Below the pieces are notes generated by a model. The model made no database searches. It saw only the letters and a program-made list of their open reading frames with translations, and was not told the DNA's origin. A program made the position numbers and the translations under genes. DNA of 64,000 nucleotides from HRBIN16 sp049969495. GTDB lineage: Bacteria > Armatimonadota > HRBIN16. The stretch covers positions 1 to 64,000 of the forward strand of contig JBMFOT010000010.1 of the NCBI GenBank assembly GCA_049969495.1, read 5' to 3'. Positions 41,893 to 50,928 of this stretch are shown here, piece after piece. The stretch's first letter is position 1. Each line of letters begins with the position of its first letter.

Positions 41893-42732
41893 TTAGCCCC
41901 TCTTGCGCGCCACCCAGAGGGTATACAGATCCCTTCTGGATATGCCACTGCGCTTTGCCGCTTCCTTCAGTGCCTCCTTCTCGGTCATGCCTTGCGCTAT
42001 CAGCTCTGCTACCATCTGCAAAGGGTCTTCTGTGGAGGACGCAGGTTCCTTTTGTTGGGGAAGTAGAATCAGCGTGAACTCGCCACGAGGTGGGTTTTGC
42101 TCGAAGTGTGTCAGCCATTCGATGACCGTTGCTGAGCGCGCCTCCTCAAACTGCTTGGTCAGCTCGCGGGCGATGAACAGCTCACGGTTGCCCAGCACTT
42201 CCAGCGCATCCTTCAGCAGGTCGCACAGCCGATGGGGTGCCTCGAACCATACCACTGCCCTGTGCTCATCCGCCAGGGAGCGTAGATAAGCGCGCCGTTC
42301 CTTCGCCTTACGTGGGGGGAAACCGTCGAACACGAACCGTCCTTCGGGCAGACCTGCGAGGCTCACTGCCGCCGTTACCGCCGATGCACCGGGCACACAT
42401 GCCACCGGTACCCCTTCCTCACGTGCGCGACGAATCAATACACTGCCCGGGTCGCTGAGCGTGGGCGTGCCTGCATCGGTGACCAGCGCGATACTTTCAC
42501 CGGCGCGCAGGCGTTGCAGCAGTTGCTCGATTTTGGCAGGAGGCGAGTGCTCGTGCAGGCTGGTGAGTGGGGTGTGGATATCGTAGTGGCTCATTAGTTT
42601 GCGCGTGACGCGGGTATCCTCGGCGGCGACCAGGTTTACCTCGCGCAGGATACGCAGGGCACGCAGGGTAATATCCTCTAGGTTGCCGATAGGCGTGGCG
42701 ACCACATACAGAGTGCCGGAGGCACCTACCAC
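41893..42732 (-). CDS. rsmI: 16S rRNA 2'-O-ribose (C1402) methyltransferase RsmI
   Basis: 279 residues with the SAM-dependent tetrapyrrole methylase fold: LYVVATPIGNLEDITLRALR, AAEDTRVTRKLMSHYDI, LVTDAGTPTLSDPG and FVFDGFPPRKAKERR. The C-terminal helical tail ends SGISRRDLYTLW. It modifies C1402 of 16S rRNA. The GTG start overlaps the stop of the preceding barrel protein gene by 7 bases. The 150 bases between it and sucC contain nothing I can assign. Confidence 0.95.
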   Translation of the reverse strand: MVGASGTLYVVATPIGNLEDITLRALRILREVNLVAAEDTRVTRKLMSHYDIHTPLTSLHEHSPPAKIEQLLQRLRAGESIALVTDAGTPTLSDPGSVLIRRAREEGVPVACVPGASAVTAAVSLAGLPEGRFVFDGFPPRKAKERRAYLRSLADEHRAVVWFEAPHRLCDLLKDALEVLGNRELFIARELTKQFEEARSATVIEWLTHFEQNPPRGEFTLILLPQQKEPASSTEDPLQMVAELIAQGMTEKEALKEAAKRSGISRRDLYTLWVARKRG

Positions 42733-44759
42733 GGCGTCATCACCTTCACCGCAAAGCGGGTTTGCGTGCTGGAGGCGTTGGGGTCACCGAAAATGAGGAA
42801 GATGTCGGTACCGCGGCGCACTTGCTGGCGGTAGGTGAGGTAGAACGTGTTCATCTGCTCGAAGCCACCGAACCGACCGCCTCTGCCGATGTAGCGTCCG
42901 CCGATGCTGCGTTCGGCGTCGATATCATAGTTCAAAGTGGCGATGAACTGGTGCAAGTTACGATCAGGGGTAGCAGGATCATGATAGAGAATCTGGCTCT
43001 GCTCGTACTCCACCTTCAGGCGCAGTCGGCTGGTGAAGGGGATGCTCTGCGAAAACCGCCAGAAGAGGCTGTCCCCGCCCGCTTCCTTGCCGAAGGACAC
43101 CATCACCTCACCGGAGTTGTACAGCTTGCGGTAGTTCCATGACATGCTGGCTTGCAGAATGCGGTCGCGGTAGGGCGGGCGGTGATACAGCTGCCCAAAT
43201 ACCGAGAGAGCGACGTCGCTGCGTAGCACGGCGTAACCCCATACGCCAACGGCTTCGTCAAATACGCCTCCGTCCAGTTTCCATCGTTGAAGAACAGATA
43301 TGCTGGCGCTCAGCTCCTGGAGTGGGCGATTCTGCCAGTGGTTTTCGTAGAGAGCAGACGCATCGTAACCTCGAATGCCTACTTCCGGTGCATAGCCCAG
43401 CGTGGGGTTAAAGGCACGTGAAATCTGGTGTATCCACCCACCGAAGCTGATACGCCCATCTCCCCGATAGCGCCAGAAGCTAAGAGCCATCTTCTCGCCG
43501 ACGGGCATGTTGTGCCCCGAGGTGCGGAAGTAGAGTGCGCTGATGGCTGCATAGCCATCTCGAAAGGCGGGAATCGCCACCGTGCCCGCGCCGATAGCGG
43601 TAGAGTGCACACCTGGGCGGTCATCCCGCACGAACTGCACCTCCGTGCGCGAGCGGTCGGTAATCTGGTAGCCTATCCGTCCGACAACCGCTCGCTGTTC
43701 GCCGCCTGTGGTGGCGAGCGCACCATAGCTCCACTTGCCCAGCGCACCGAAGGATTTCAGCGCGGCGTCCACCATCTGCAGGTTTCCGCTGTAGAAGAGG
43801 GTAGTGTCGGGGAAGAAGGCGTCTCCCTCCACGAAGAAGGGTCGTGTCTCGCGCACAATACGCGGCACGTAGCTAAAAGAAACGCTGTCCACCTCGCGCG
43901 CGATGTTCTTAAAATCAGGGTTGAGCGTCCACAGGGTGGTCAGCCCTCCTGGCGAGGTCAACTTTACATCCAGCCCACTGCGCCACTTGGTGCTTCCCGA
44001 GGTACTGTCCAGCTGCATGTAAGGCAAGATCACGAGCGGAGGCAGCACTTCGGGCGCCTGTATTCCCCGCCACCGAGCCCGCCTGAGCACATCGTACGTC
44101 ACGCCCATGTTGGGATAGTAATAGGTGATGCTCAGGCGTGGTACATAACGGGAAAGGATGATGCCAAACTCTTGCTGACCACGTGGGATGCGCAACATCC
44201 GGAAGGGGATAAACACCTCCGCGCTCCAGCCCCGCTCGTGGCGAACGGCTGCTGCCTTCCAGTCGCCACGCCAGCGCACGTTGCTCACACTGCCTCCAGG
44301 GATGTGGTCGAACTGCGTGCCCAGCGCATTGACGCGGAACAGGTAAGGGTCAATATCCTGCCCCGTCGGTTCCACCAGCAGCTCCACATAGTCGTCCTTC
44401 GACAGGTCGGCGTTGCGATGCACCTCCTGTGCCTGAATCTTCTCCGGCTGCGGGTCCTGGCAGTCAAAGGCAGCGTAAATCCCTTCGGAGGTGTAGGCAA
44501 GGAAGGCGGTGGTGGGGAGGTCCGCTTCGCGCTGTTCCTTCAGATACCAGAAGGGGGTGATGCAAGTTGCTTCCTCCCATTCCCCGGCTGACAGGACGCC
44601 GTCGATGACGGGTAGGCGCGACAGCTTCTGCGCGGAAATAACGACCAGGCCGGGCTCCGCCCACGCAGCACCTGTTGTTGCCCATCCGCTGAGAAACAGC
44701 ATCCCTCCGAGAATGAGCCAGCGACTCCAGAATGATACTTTCTTGCGAACCGGGTTCAC
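42726..44759 (-). CDS. DUF5916-type outer membrane beta-barrel protein with CBM9-like domain
   Basis: 677 residues from GTG 44759; the open frame extends to 45203 but that part lies antisense-free inside the MFS gene and reads as low-complexity. A signal peptide (RWLILGGMLFLSGW ... AWAEP) leads into a carbohydrate-binding family 9-like sandwich (LPVIDGVLSAGEWEEAT, TEGIYAAFDCQDPQPEKI, DDYVELLVEPTGQD), then DUF5916 hallmarks (PRIVRETRPFFVEGDAFFPD) and a beta-barrel ending FAVKVMTPW with the aromatic outer membrane signal. No start codon with a good ribosome site was found; GAGG is 12 bases upstream. The role is unknown, possibly glycan-related. Confidence 0.8.
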   Translation of the reverse strand: MNPVRKKVSFWSRWLILGGMLFLSGWATTGAAWAEPGLVVISAQKLSRLPVIDGVLSAGEWEEATCITPFWYLKEQREADLPTTAFLAYTSEGIYAAFDCQDPQPEKIQAQEVHRNADLSKDDYVELLVEPTGQDIDPYLFRVNALGTQFDHIPGGSVSNVRWRGDWKAAAVRHERGWSAEVFIPFRMLRIPRGQQEFGIILSRYVPRLSITYYYPNMGVTYDVLRRARWRGIQAPEVLPPLVILPYMQLDSTSGSTKWRSGLDVKLTSPGGLTTLWTLNPDFKNIAREVDSVSFSYVPRIVRETRPFFVEGDAFFPDTTLFYSGNLQMVDAALKSFGALGKWSYGALATTGGEQRAVVGRIGYQITDRSRTEVQFVRDDRPGVHSTAIGAGTVAIPAFRDGYAAISALYFRTSGHNMPVGEKMALSFWRYRGDGRISFGGWIHQISRAFNPTLGYAPEVGIRGYDASALYENHWQNRPLQELSASISVLQRWKLDGGVFDEAVGVWGYAVLRSDVALSVFGQLYHRPPYRDRILQASMSWNYRKLYNSGEVMVSFGKEAGGDSLFWRFSQSIPFTSRLRLKVEYEQSQILYHDPATPDRNLHQFIATLNYDIDAERSIGGRYIGRGGRFGGFEQMNTFYLTYRQQVRRGTDIFLIFGDPNASSTQTRFAVKVMTPW

Positions 44760-44801
44760 CTGCGCTGCGAACCTCTGTGCGGAATGATAGCTCTGAGGGG
44801 T

Positions 44802-44831
44802 ATCATACAATACGGTGACACCGGCTGTCAA
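44802..44831 (-). promoter_or_regulatory. promoter of the barrel-protein gene, overlapping the MFS stop codon
   Basis: Minus strand: TTGACA (44831-44826), 18-bp spacer, TATGAT (44807-44802). The -35 box contains the TGA stop of the upstream MFS gene (44830-44828), the same arrangement as at 17763. Confidence 0.65.
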
Positions 44832-46069
44832 TCTCTCTTTTGCGGTATCCGGCGCGCGCTCCATGCACCTAGAGCCACCATGACAGCGGTGGTCACAAAC
44901 GCTGCCGGATAACCAGCCCAGCTCACTATCAGCCCGCCGATGAAGGGTGCTGTGGCGGCGGGCAGGTTCATGAAGTTCTGCAGGGCGATGTACGTGGGGC
45001 GCTCGGCAGGCGGCGCGATAGAGAGAATGGCGTTGGTGAATGCGTTCCACAGGCTCCACCCCAGTGCGCCCAGACAGCCGAAGACCAAAACAAACCCCCA
45101 CGCTACCGGCATCACTAGCGCTGCCAGAGGAGGCACCAGCGCAAGCGACACCACAACTTGCAGAGCCCGTATCGCGCCGAATCGATCCGCCATCCATCCC
45201 CAAAGCGGCCCAGTGACCACCGCGCCCGCCGTTTGCGCGGTGAGGTAAACCGCCACGTACGATTCGGGCAAGCCAAACCGCTCTCGGGCATACAGCACGT
45301 AGAAACTAGATGCGACACCTCCACCCGCCAGCAGAAACTGCGTCGTGAGCACCCAGCGCAAAGCGGGGTCGTCGCGCCAGAGGGCAGGAATGCGGCGAAG
45401 GTGCTCCCAGAAGGTGCGATCCGGGTCCTCCTGCGGAGGGGTGTCCGGTTCGTGTATCAACAACAGCATGAGCAGCGAGAGAAGCAACCCTGTCGCCATC
45501 AGCAAGAGGAGCAGGGCGTAGTTGCGGGGAAACTCTAGCGAGCGCAGGCTCAACACCCTGCTGACCAGCACCGGCGCAACCAGTGCAGCCAGCGAGGAAA
45601 CGGTCTGCATCGCCCCGAAGAACCGTCCACGTATCGTCTCCGGCACCGACTTGCCGATAATCTCCGTCCACGGCACGATGCTGAACCCGTCGGTGAAGAT
45701 GAACAGCAGGCTGAAGAAGACGAACGCCCACAAAGCCAGCGCATAGTTTTTCCCGTAGAACCATACCAGCAGAAATAGCAGGAACATAGGCAGCCTGCCG
45801 ATAAGGCAGGCGGTGACCAGGAACGGCTTCACTCGCCTTTTGCCGTGCACGCGGTGGGCGACGTACGGCTGTGGCATGAACAGCACCAGCAGTCGCAATC
45901 CGCTAATCAGCCCTATCAGTTTGGGCGAAGCTCCCAGCTCGCGCAGGAACTGCGGCATGACGGTAGTGGGGTCAAAACAGGAAAACCCCACCATGAAGAA
46001 CGCCACATCGCCGATGATAGCGATGATATTCCGCCGTACAGCCGATGGAGCAGCAGCAAAGTGGTTCAT
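44828..46069 (-). CDS. major facilitator superfamily transporter
   Basis: 413 residues with about 12 membrane helices in two bundles. The first has FFMVGFSCFDPTTVMPQFLR and the conserved loop VAHRVHGKRRVKP; the second starts with WVLTTQFLLAGGGVASSFYV and ends with AGYPAAFVTTAVMVALGAW. It lacks features that name a substrate. The start overlaps the stop of the upstream helical protein gene (ATGA), so it belongs to the bcp operon. Confidence 0.9.
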   Translation of the reverse strand: MNHFAAAPSAVRRNIIAIIGDVAFFMVGFSCFDPTTVMPQFLRELGASPKLIGLISGLRLLVLFMPQPYVAHRVHGKRRVKPFLVTACLIGRLPMFLLFLLVWFYGKNYALALWAFVFFSLLFIFTDGFSIVPWTEIIGKSVPETIRGRFFGAMQTVSSLAALVAPVLVSRVLSLRSLEFPRNYALLLLLMATGLLLSLLMLLLIHEPDTPPQEDPDRTFWEHLRRIPALWRDDPALRWVLTTQFLLAGGGVASSFYVLYARERFGLPESYVAVYLTAQTAGAVVTGPLWGWMADRFGAIRALQVVVSLALVPPLAALVMPVAWGFVLVFGCLGALGWSLWNAFTNAILSIAPPAERPTYIALQNFMNLPAATAPFIGGLIVSWAGYPAAFVTTAVMVALGAWSARRIPQKRD

Positions 46070-46671
46070 TCAGCGGCTTTTTGCAGCTCCTCCAGCAGCG
46101 GCAATGTGCGGGGAGCGAGCAACACCTCCTGTGTGAAAAATTGCCCCAGTTCCTGTTTGCTCACTTTGTCTACGTCCGGGCGGCATGCAGCGCGCATCTG
46201 CTCTCGCGACCAGTTATACATGCTTTGCTTCTGCGTGTCTGACAGGATGCCATCCAGCTTTGCCCAGAGGCTGCGCACCACCTGGTCCACCGTCTTGATG
46301 CGCAGTTGCACGGCGGCGTTGTCTGCTTCCCGCAGCTTCTTGCGCAGTTCGTCAGAAGGGGACTTGCCCTTTAGCGCCTCGTTGCGTGCTGCCAGTATCT
46401 CCTCGCGCATCAGCAGCAGAGCCTGCGCATTGCGCTCCTCCATACGCATCAGGTCGGCTTGCGCCTGTTCCAGCAGTGGCTTAATTTTGCCTATTTGCTC
46501 CTTGCTTAGCTTGAGCGGGGTCAACACCAGCAACATGTCGATATCCGCCAGCGCGGTGAGCACCTCGTTCGCCTTCTGCACCACTTCGGGAACCTTTGGC
46601 GCTTGCGCCTGTGCAGCCAGCACCAGACATGCCGTCAGCAGGAGAGTCGTTGTGACCCTGTTGTGCCTCAT
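46066..46671 (-). CDS. exported helical protein of unknown function
   Basis: 201 residues: signal peptide (about 1-23, ending AAQAQA), then almost wholly alpha-helical sequence with high Leu, Ala, Glu and Lys content (LLVLTPLKLSKEQIGKIKPL, DELRKKLREADNAAVQLRIK). The segment LTPLKLSKEQIGKI resembles the Spy/LTXXQ pattern in which helices follow an L-T/S-x-x-Q step, so it may be a distant periplasmic chaperone-like protein. It overlaps bcp and the MFS gene by 4 bases each. Confidence 0.8.
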   Translation of the reverse strand: MRHNRVTTTLLLTACLVLAAQAQAPKVPEVVQKANEVLTALADIDMLLVLTPLKLSKEQIGKIKPLLEQAQADLMRMEERNAQALLLMREEILAARNEALKGKSPSDELRKKLREADNAAVQLRIKTVDQVVRSLWAKLDGILSDTQKQSMYNWSREQMRAACRPDVDKVSKQELGQFFTQEVLLAPRTLPLLEELQKAAE

Positions 46672-47144
46672 CGTGACGCCTCCAGAGAACGGATCGCCTC
46701 CAGCACTTCTTCGACGTGACCATCCACTTTGACTTTCGGGAAAATCCGGCGCACGACGCCTTCTTCATCGATCAGGAACGTAGTGCGCTCGATGCCCATG
46801 TACGTCCTGCCGTATTGCTTCTTCTCCTTCCACACGCCGTACAGCGTGGCGACCTGCGCCCCTTCATCCGCCAGCAGGGGGAAGGTCAGCCCGTACTTTT
46901 GCGCGAACCGCTGATGCGAAGCGACGCTATCGGGGCTGACGCCCAGCACCACCACGCCCATGTCCTGCAATACTCCCAGATTGTCACGGAACGAACAGGC
47001 TTCCTTCGTGCAACCGGGCGTGTCATCCTTCGGATAGAAGTAAAGAACCACCTTTTTGCCGCGCAGTTCCGACAGGCGCACCGTGCTGCCGTCGGTTGCC
47101 GGAAGCGCGAACTCAGGGGCAGGTTGTCCTTCCACGACACTCAC
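46668..47144 (-). CDS. bcp: thioredoxin-dependent thiol peroxidase (BCP/PrxQ)
   Basis: 158 residues from GTG 47144, eight bases after GGAGG; the frame is open to 47165. The peroxidatic and resolving cysteines lie in DDTPGCTKEACSFRD (Cys45, Cys50), the two-Cys PrxQ arrangement, with VLGVSPDSVASHQRFAQKYG following. It reduces hydroperoxides using thioredoxin. First gene of a bcp-helical protein-MFS operon. Confidence 0.95.
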   Translation of the reverse strand: MSVVEGQPAPEFALPATDGSTVRLSELRGKKVVLYFYPKDDTPGCTKEACSFRDNLGVLQDMGVVVLGVSPDSVASHQRFAQKYGLTFPLLADEGAQVATLYGVWKEKKQYGRTYMGIERTTFLIDEEGVVRRIFPKVKVDGHVEEVLEAIRSLEASR

Positions 47145-47261
47145 CGCGTTCACCTCCAACAGCAAAATACCAGCGTTATTGTACCAGAGAATGTTTCAGC
47201 ACTGTGGAGGTTAAAACCTTTACCGGAGTTGTGCGTCATTAAGAACAGGAGGTGAATGAAC

Positions 47262-47981
47262 ATGAAAAAACTGATGGTCCTGTTCGCTGTGTTGGCGCTG
47301 GTAAACACCGCGCTGGCACAACCGGGTCCGGGCGGCCCTGGTGGGCGGCGCGGCATGGGTCCCGGTATGTTCCCCGGTTTCGGCATGGGCGCTGGCTTCG
47401 GGCTGCTGATGATGCCGGAGGTGCAGAAGGAGTTGGGCATTACCGAGCAACAAATGCAGCAGATTCAGCAAATGATGATGCAGCAACGCGAGCAGATGCA
47501 GGCACTCATGCAGCAGATGCGCGATGCCACTCCCGAACAGCGACAGCAGATGATGCAGCAGGTGATGCAGAAGTGGGATGAGGGTATCGGCAAAATCCTG
47601 CAGCCCGCCCAGAAGAGCCGCCTGCGCGAGCTGCAGCTGCAGGCAGAGGGCGCATTAGCGCTGATGCGTGCCGACGTCGCGAAGGAGTTGAACCTGAGCG
47701 AAGAACAGCGCAAGAAGATAGGCGACATCACAACGCAATATCGCCAGAAGCAGATGCAGTTGTGGCAGCAGGGGCGCGGACCGGGCGTAGACCGACAGGC
47801 ACTCATGCAGCAGATGCAGCAGCTGCGCCAGCAGATGGATAAGGAACTGCTTGCGGTGCTTACCGAGCAGCAGCAGGAGCAGTGGAAGAAAATGCAGGGC
47901 AAGCCGTTCCAGTTCCCGCGTGGACCCGGTATGGGGCCCGGCATGCGCCGCAGCGGTGCTGGCGCCCCGCGCGAACTGTAG
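47262..47981 (+). CDS. Spy/CpxP-like (LTXXQ) periplasmic protein rich in Met and Gln
   Basis: About 239 residues from ATG 47262 (AGGAGG nine bases upstream). Signal peptide ending TALAQ, a Gly/Pro/Met-rich segment (PGGPGGRRGMGPGM), then helices with LGITEQQMQQIQQMMMQQR and LNLSEEQRKKIGDITTQYR, two LTxxQ-like motifs, and a Gly/Pro/Met-rich tail. Methionine clusters could bind copper or silver ions as in metal-responsive relatives; that is inference. Spy-like proteins act as ATP-independent periplasmic chaperones. Confidence 0.8.
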   Translation: MKKLMVLFAVLALVNTALAQPGPGGPGGRRGMGPGMFPGFGMGAGFGLLMMPEVQKELGITEQQMQQIQQMMMQQREQMQALMQQMRDATPEQRQQMMQQVMQKWDEGIGKILQPAQKSRLRELQLQAEGALALMRADVAKELNLSEEQRKKIGDITTQYRQKQMQLWQQGRGPGVDRQALMQQMQQLRQQMDKELLAVLTEQQQEQWKKMQGKPFQFPRGPGMGPGMRRSGAGAPREL

Positions 47982-47996
47982 ATGCGGCAATCCGTC

Positions 47997-48145
47997 GGGG
48001 CAGACACGGGGGTCTGCCCCGACCCTCTTGCAATCGTTCCCTTGTAGTCGGGGCAGACACGGGGGTCTGCCCTTGCATTGCAATCGTTCCCTTGTAGTCG
48101 GGGCAGACACGGGGGTCTGCCCCTACTTGCAATCGTCCCCTTGCA
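47997..48145. repeat. three tandem ~50-bp units, each with a GGGGCAGAC hairpin
   Basis: Each unit holds GGGGCAGAC-ACGGGG-GTCTGCCCC (47997-48020, 48050-48072 with one base fewer, 48100-48123), followed by a spacer containing TTGCAATCGTTCCCTTGTAG (third spacer slightly diverged). The units fill the gap after the Spy-like gene. They are not CRISPR: the spacers are near-identical and only three units occur. Confidence 0.75.
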
Positions 48146-48165
48146 GGGTGTAAACTGAAGCAAAG

Positions 48166-49398
48166 ATGCACAAGGGGGCGATAGGGTTGACAGAGGCGAC
48201 TGCCACGCTGCAAACGGTCATTTCCCGCACCATGAAGCGGGCACGTATGGGGTACATCCTGCGCGGGCTGTGTCTGGGCTGGCTTCTGGGTGCGGGGGCT
48301 GCCAGCCTGCTGCTTGCGCTGGCGTGGGCGACGCGCCGGGATGTTCCCTACGTCTATCCCGTTGGCGTCGTCGCGGTGGCAGCGCTGGCTGGGCTGGTAT
48401 ACGGCGCGACACGACGGGTGCGCGAGCAACAGGTCGCCTTATGGCTGGATAGACAAGCGCATACCCGGGAACGTCTGAGCACCGCACAATGGTTGTCGCA
48501 ACGCGGGGCTCGCGAAGAGATGGAGCACCTGCAGTTGCAGGACGCAGAGGCTCACGCGCAGAGCATTAACCTGCGCAAGGTTGCCCGCGTGCCGTTGCCT
48601 CGCTCCTTCTGGGGCGCGATGGCGCTGACCGCACTCGCCGTCTTCCTCTGGTTTGCCCCGGATATCGCGTGGTTCCAGTCGTCCCAAACCCGCCAGGAGA
48701 AACAAGCGATGCGCTCTACGGGCGAGCGGGCGGAGCAGCTGGCGAAAGAGTGGCGTAAGCAGGCGACCGGACAGGACAGGGAGAAGATGCGTCGGCTGGC
48801 TGCACAGCTGGAGGCGCTGGCGAAGCAGATGAAACGCGCCCGCTTGAGCAAGCGCGAGGCGATGGTGAAGATGTCACGCCTGCAGCGCGAGGCGGAGGAA
48901 CAACAGCGCAGGCTGGCGGAGGCGAACTCGGGGAAACCTCTGCAACGCGCCCGCGATGAGTTCCTGAACTCACGCACGGTGCAGCAACAGCTCCAGCAGG
49001 CGAAGCTGGAGCGCGAAATGAACGCACGCCTGCAGAACGCCGCGTTGAACCAGAAAGGCGGGCAAAACACCCCAGCCCCGGTGCGCAACGCCGCGCTGAA
49101 CAAAGCCGCTTCCGCTACCCCCTTTGCCAGCGAAATGGCGACACAGATGGCTCTGGCGCTGTCGCAGCAGGACGCGCAGAAGCTGGGTGAACTGCTGCAG
49201 CGAATCGCCCAGCAGTGGAACAACCTTTCCCCCGAAGAGCGCAAAAAGCTGCAAGAGCTGCTGCGCGAGCTGGCGAAGGCGTTAAAGGATACGAAACTGG
49301 ATGCCGCCGCTAAGGAGCTGCAGGAAGCGCTGAAAAATATGCAGGTCGGCGACCTGCAGAAAGCCATCAAGTGGATCAAGAAGGCGGGAGGTACTTGA
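48166..49398 (+). CDS. membrane-anchored coiled-coil protein (ends at an in-frame TGA)
   Basis: 410 residues: two N-terminal membrane helices (about 32-52 and 63-82), a third near 150-165, then a very long Gln/Lys/Glu/Arg-rich coiled coil. The architecture resembles the large helical membrane proteins encoded in MoxR/DUF58/von Willebrand clusters, but I cannot name it. ATG 48166 lacks a clear ribosome site; TTG 48187 has AGGGGG eight bases upstream and may be the real start. The TGA at 49396-49398 is followed by 146 more in-frame codons that look like its own C-terminus (next entry). Confidence 0.75.
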   Translation: MHKGAIGLTEATATLQTVISRTMKRARMGYILRGLCLGWLLGAGAASLLLALAWATRRDVPYVYPVGVVAVAALAGLVYGATRRVREQQVALWLDRQAHTRERLSTAQWLSQRGAREEMEHLQLQDAEAHAQSINLRKVARVPLPRSFWGAMALTALAVFLWFAPDIAWFQSSQTRQEKQAMRSTGERAEQLAKEWRKQATGQDREKMRRLAAQLEALAKQMKRARLSKREAMVKMSRLQREAEEQQRRLAEANSGKPLQRARDEFLNSRTVQQQLQQAKLEREMNARLQNAALNQKGGQNTPAPVRNAALNKAASATPFASEMATQMALALSQQDAQKLGELLQRIAQQWNNLSPEERKKLQELLRELAKALKDTKLDAAAKELQEALKNMQVGDLQKAIKWIKKAGGT

Positions 49399-49443
49399 CT
49401 GTCCGCAGGTGCGTGCGCGCTGGATGCGCGCCAGTGGGCGGAG

Positions 49444-49836
49444 ATGGCAGCATTGCTTGCGATGCTGAAGTCGGATTTGGGAGGACTTCCGATAGCCCAG
49501 AGCTCCTATGAGAAGCGATTCGGCGGAGGACCCGGGATGCCTGCAACCGGTCCCAAGATAGAGAAGCTGGAGTACCGCGCCCAACAAGATAAAGACACAG
49601 CGCGGTTGAACGTGAAGGGCGGCAAGTTCACCCATGTGCCCGGCGTTGCCGGTGGACCGGGCGAAACGCCCGCCTTCGTCACGCGCGGTGCACCGGATGC
49701 CGTGTCCAGCGGTACCCCCGACATGGAGGTATATCTGCGGTACCGGCGGGCAGCGGAAAGTGCGTTACAGCGCGAAACCGTGCCGCCGGAGTACCGACAA
49801 CCGGTGAAGAGATACTTCGATTCGATTAAGCCGTGA
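49444..49836 (+). CDS. C-terminal segment of the preceding protein, separated by TGA
   Basis: Same reading frame as the gene at 48166. Immediately after the TGA the frame reads LSAGACALDARQWAEMAALL and continues to YRQPVKRYFDSIKP, a C-terminal pattern (amphipathic helix, ERETVPPEYR-like turn, RYFD) that looks like the end of a larger helical protein and not a free-standing one. The first ATG (49444) has GCGGAG directly abutting it, a poor ribosome site. Either a nonsense mutation, stop readthrough (TGA followed by C) or a sequencing error separates the two parts. Confidence 0.55.
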   Translation: MAALLAMLKSDLGGLPIAQSSYEKRFGGGPGMPATGPKIEKLEYRAQQDKDTARLNVKGGKFTHVPGVAGGPGETPAFVTRGAPDAVSSGTPDMEVYLRYRRAAESALQRETVPPEYRQPVKRYFDSIKP

Positions 49837-49867
49837 TGGCTAGCCATCGGATAAGGAGGGAGGAAGG

Positions 49868-50914
49868 ATGAAACGGTTCGTGTTCGCTTTACTCGGCGTG
49901 CTGGTGCTGGGTGTATCGGCTCTGCGCGCCGACGTGCTGTGGGACCAGCCCTGGGATGGCGTCAGCCGCGGAAGCCCTGCCCAGGACTTTACCGACACCG
50001 ACAACCGCATCTACTCGGTATGGCTGTTTGATAACTTCACCGTGCCCGAACCCGGTTGGTGGGTGGAGCGCGTGACAGTGTACGGCAGCGAACAGGGCAC
50101 GCCCTCATACAACCTCGGTGTTTATCTGTCCATCTCGTCCGCGCCTCGTGTGGACGTGCTGGATGTGGTCTCTATCGGCACGGAGGTGGTGCTGGAGCCG
50201 GGCGAGGCTCCTCTGCGTCGCCGGGCGAACCTGGAGTTTGAGCTGAACGGCTTCTACTTGCCGCCGGGAACCTACTACCTGAGCGCGTGGGTGCGACGTC
50301 CCTTTGACCCCGGCGGGCAGTGGTTCTGGTTGCGCACCAGCCCCACGCTCGGCGAGCCTTTCTATTTGCACAATCCCGGCGGCGGCTGGGGCTTCGGGGG
50401 CAATCCGGTCGGCGGCGGCTGGCTCACCGAACAGGACCTCGCCTTCACTATCGAAGGGCGGTCTACCCTCACCATCGCCGGAACGGTGGAACTGCGCGAC
50501 TACAATGGCGACAAAACGGTGGTGCCTGTCACCATCGAGGTGCGCGAGCCCGGTTCCACCGACGCACTGGAAACGCATCTGGTGAATCTAGATAGCGAGG
50601 GCAGGTATTCCTTCCAGACTCTGCTGCGAGGCACCTACGACCTGTCCGCCAAAGCGTCGCACTGGCTGCGCCAGACGGTACCCAGCGTCATGCTGACGTC
50701 CGGCACAATGGTGGACTTTTCCCTGACCAACGGCGATATCGATGGCGACAACGAGGTGACGCTGTTCGACTTTGGCGCGCTGGTGGCGGCGTTCGGCTCG
50801 GTGCCCGGTGATGGCAACTGGAACCCCGACGCCGACCTGGACGGGGATGAGGAGGTCACGCTGTTCGACTTTGGTATCCTGGTGCGTTCCTTCGGAGAGC
50901 TCGGCGACGAGTAA
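49868..50914 (+). CDS. secreted protein with C-terminal dockerin-like EF-hand pair
   Basis: 348 residues: signal peptide (about 1-21), a beta-rich domain (about 22-205) with WDGVSRGSPAQDFTDTDNR and FDNFTVPEPGWWVERVTVYG, a carboxypeptidase-regulatory-like beta-sandwich (about 210-290), then two calcium-binding loops with matching tails, NGDIDGDNEVTLFDFGALV and DADLDGDEEVTLFDFGILV. The pair resembles dockerin type I but no cohesin is in the window. Such tails are common on exported proteins of Planctomycetes and Armatimonadota. AAGGAGGGAGG precedes the ATG. Confidence 0.85.
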   Translation: MKRFVFALLGVLVLGVSALRADVLWDQPWDGVSRGSPAQDFTDTDNRIYSVWLFDNFTVPEPGWWVERVTVYGSEQGTPSYNLGVYLSISSAPRVDVLDVVSIGTEVVLEPGEAPLRRRANLEFELNGFYLPPGTYYLSAWVRRPFDPGGQWFWLRTSPTLGEPFYLHNPGGGWGFGGNPVGGGWLTEQDLAFTIEGRSTLTIAGTVELRDYNGDKTVVPVTIEVREPGSTDALETHLVNLDSEGRYSFQTLLRGTYDLSAKASHWLRQTVPSVMLTSGTMVDFSLTNGDIDGDNEVTLFDFGALVAAFGSVPGDGNWNPDADLDGDEEVTLFDFGILVRSFGELGDE

Positions 50915-50928
50915 GCGGCGTACACCGT

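Noticed and set aside
44760..45203. N-terminal extension of the barrel protein gene into the MFS gene
   Set aside because: It would overlap the MFS coding region by about 375 bases and reads as Ser/Gly/Arg noise; the signal peptide begins just after GTG 44759.
47997..48145. Possible CRISPR array
   Set aside because: Only three units, the spacers are nearly identical to one another, and no cas genes are present.
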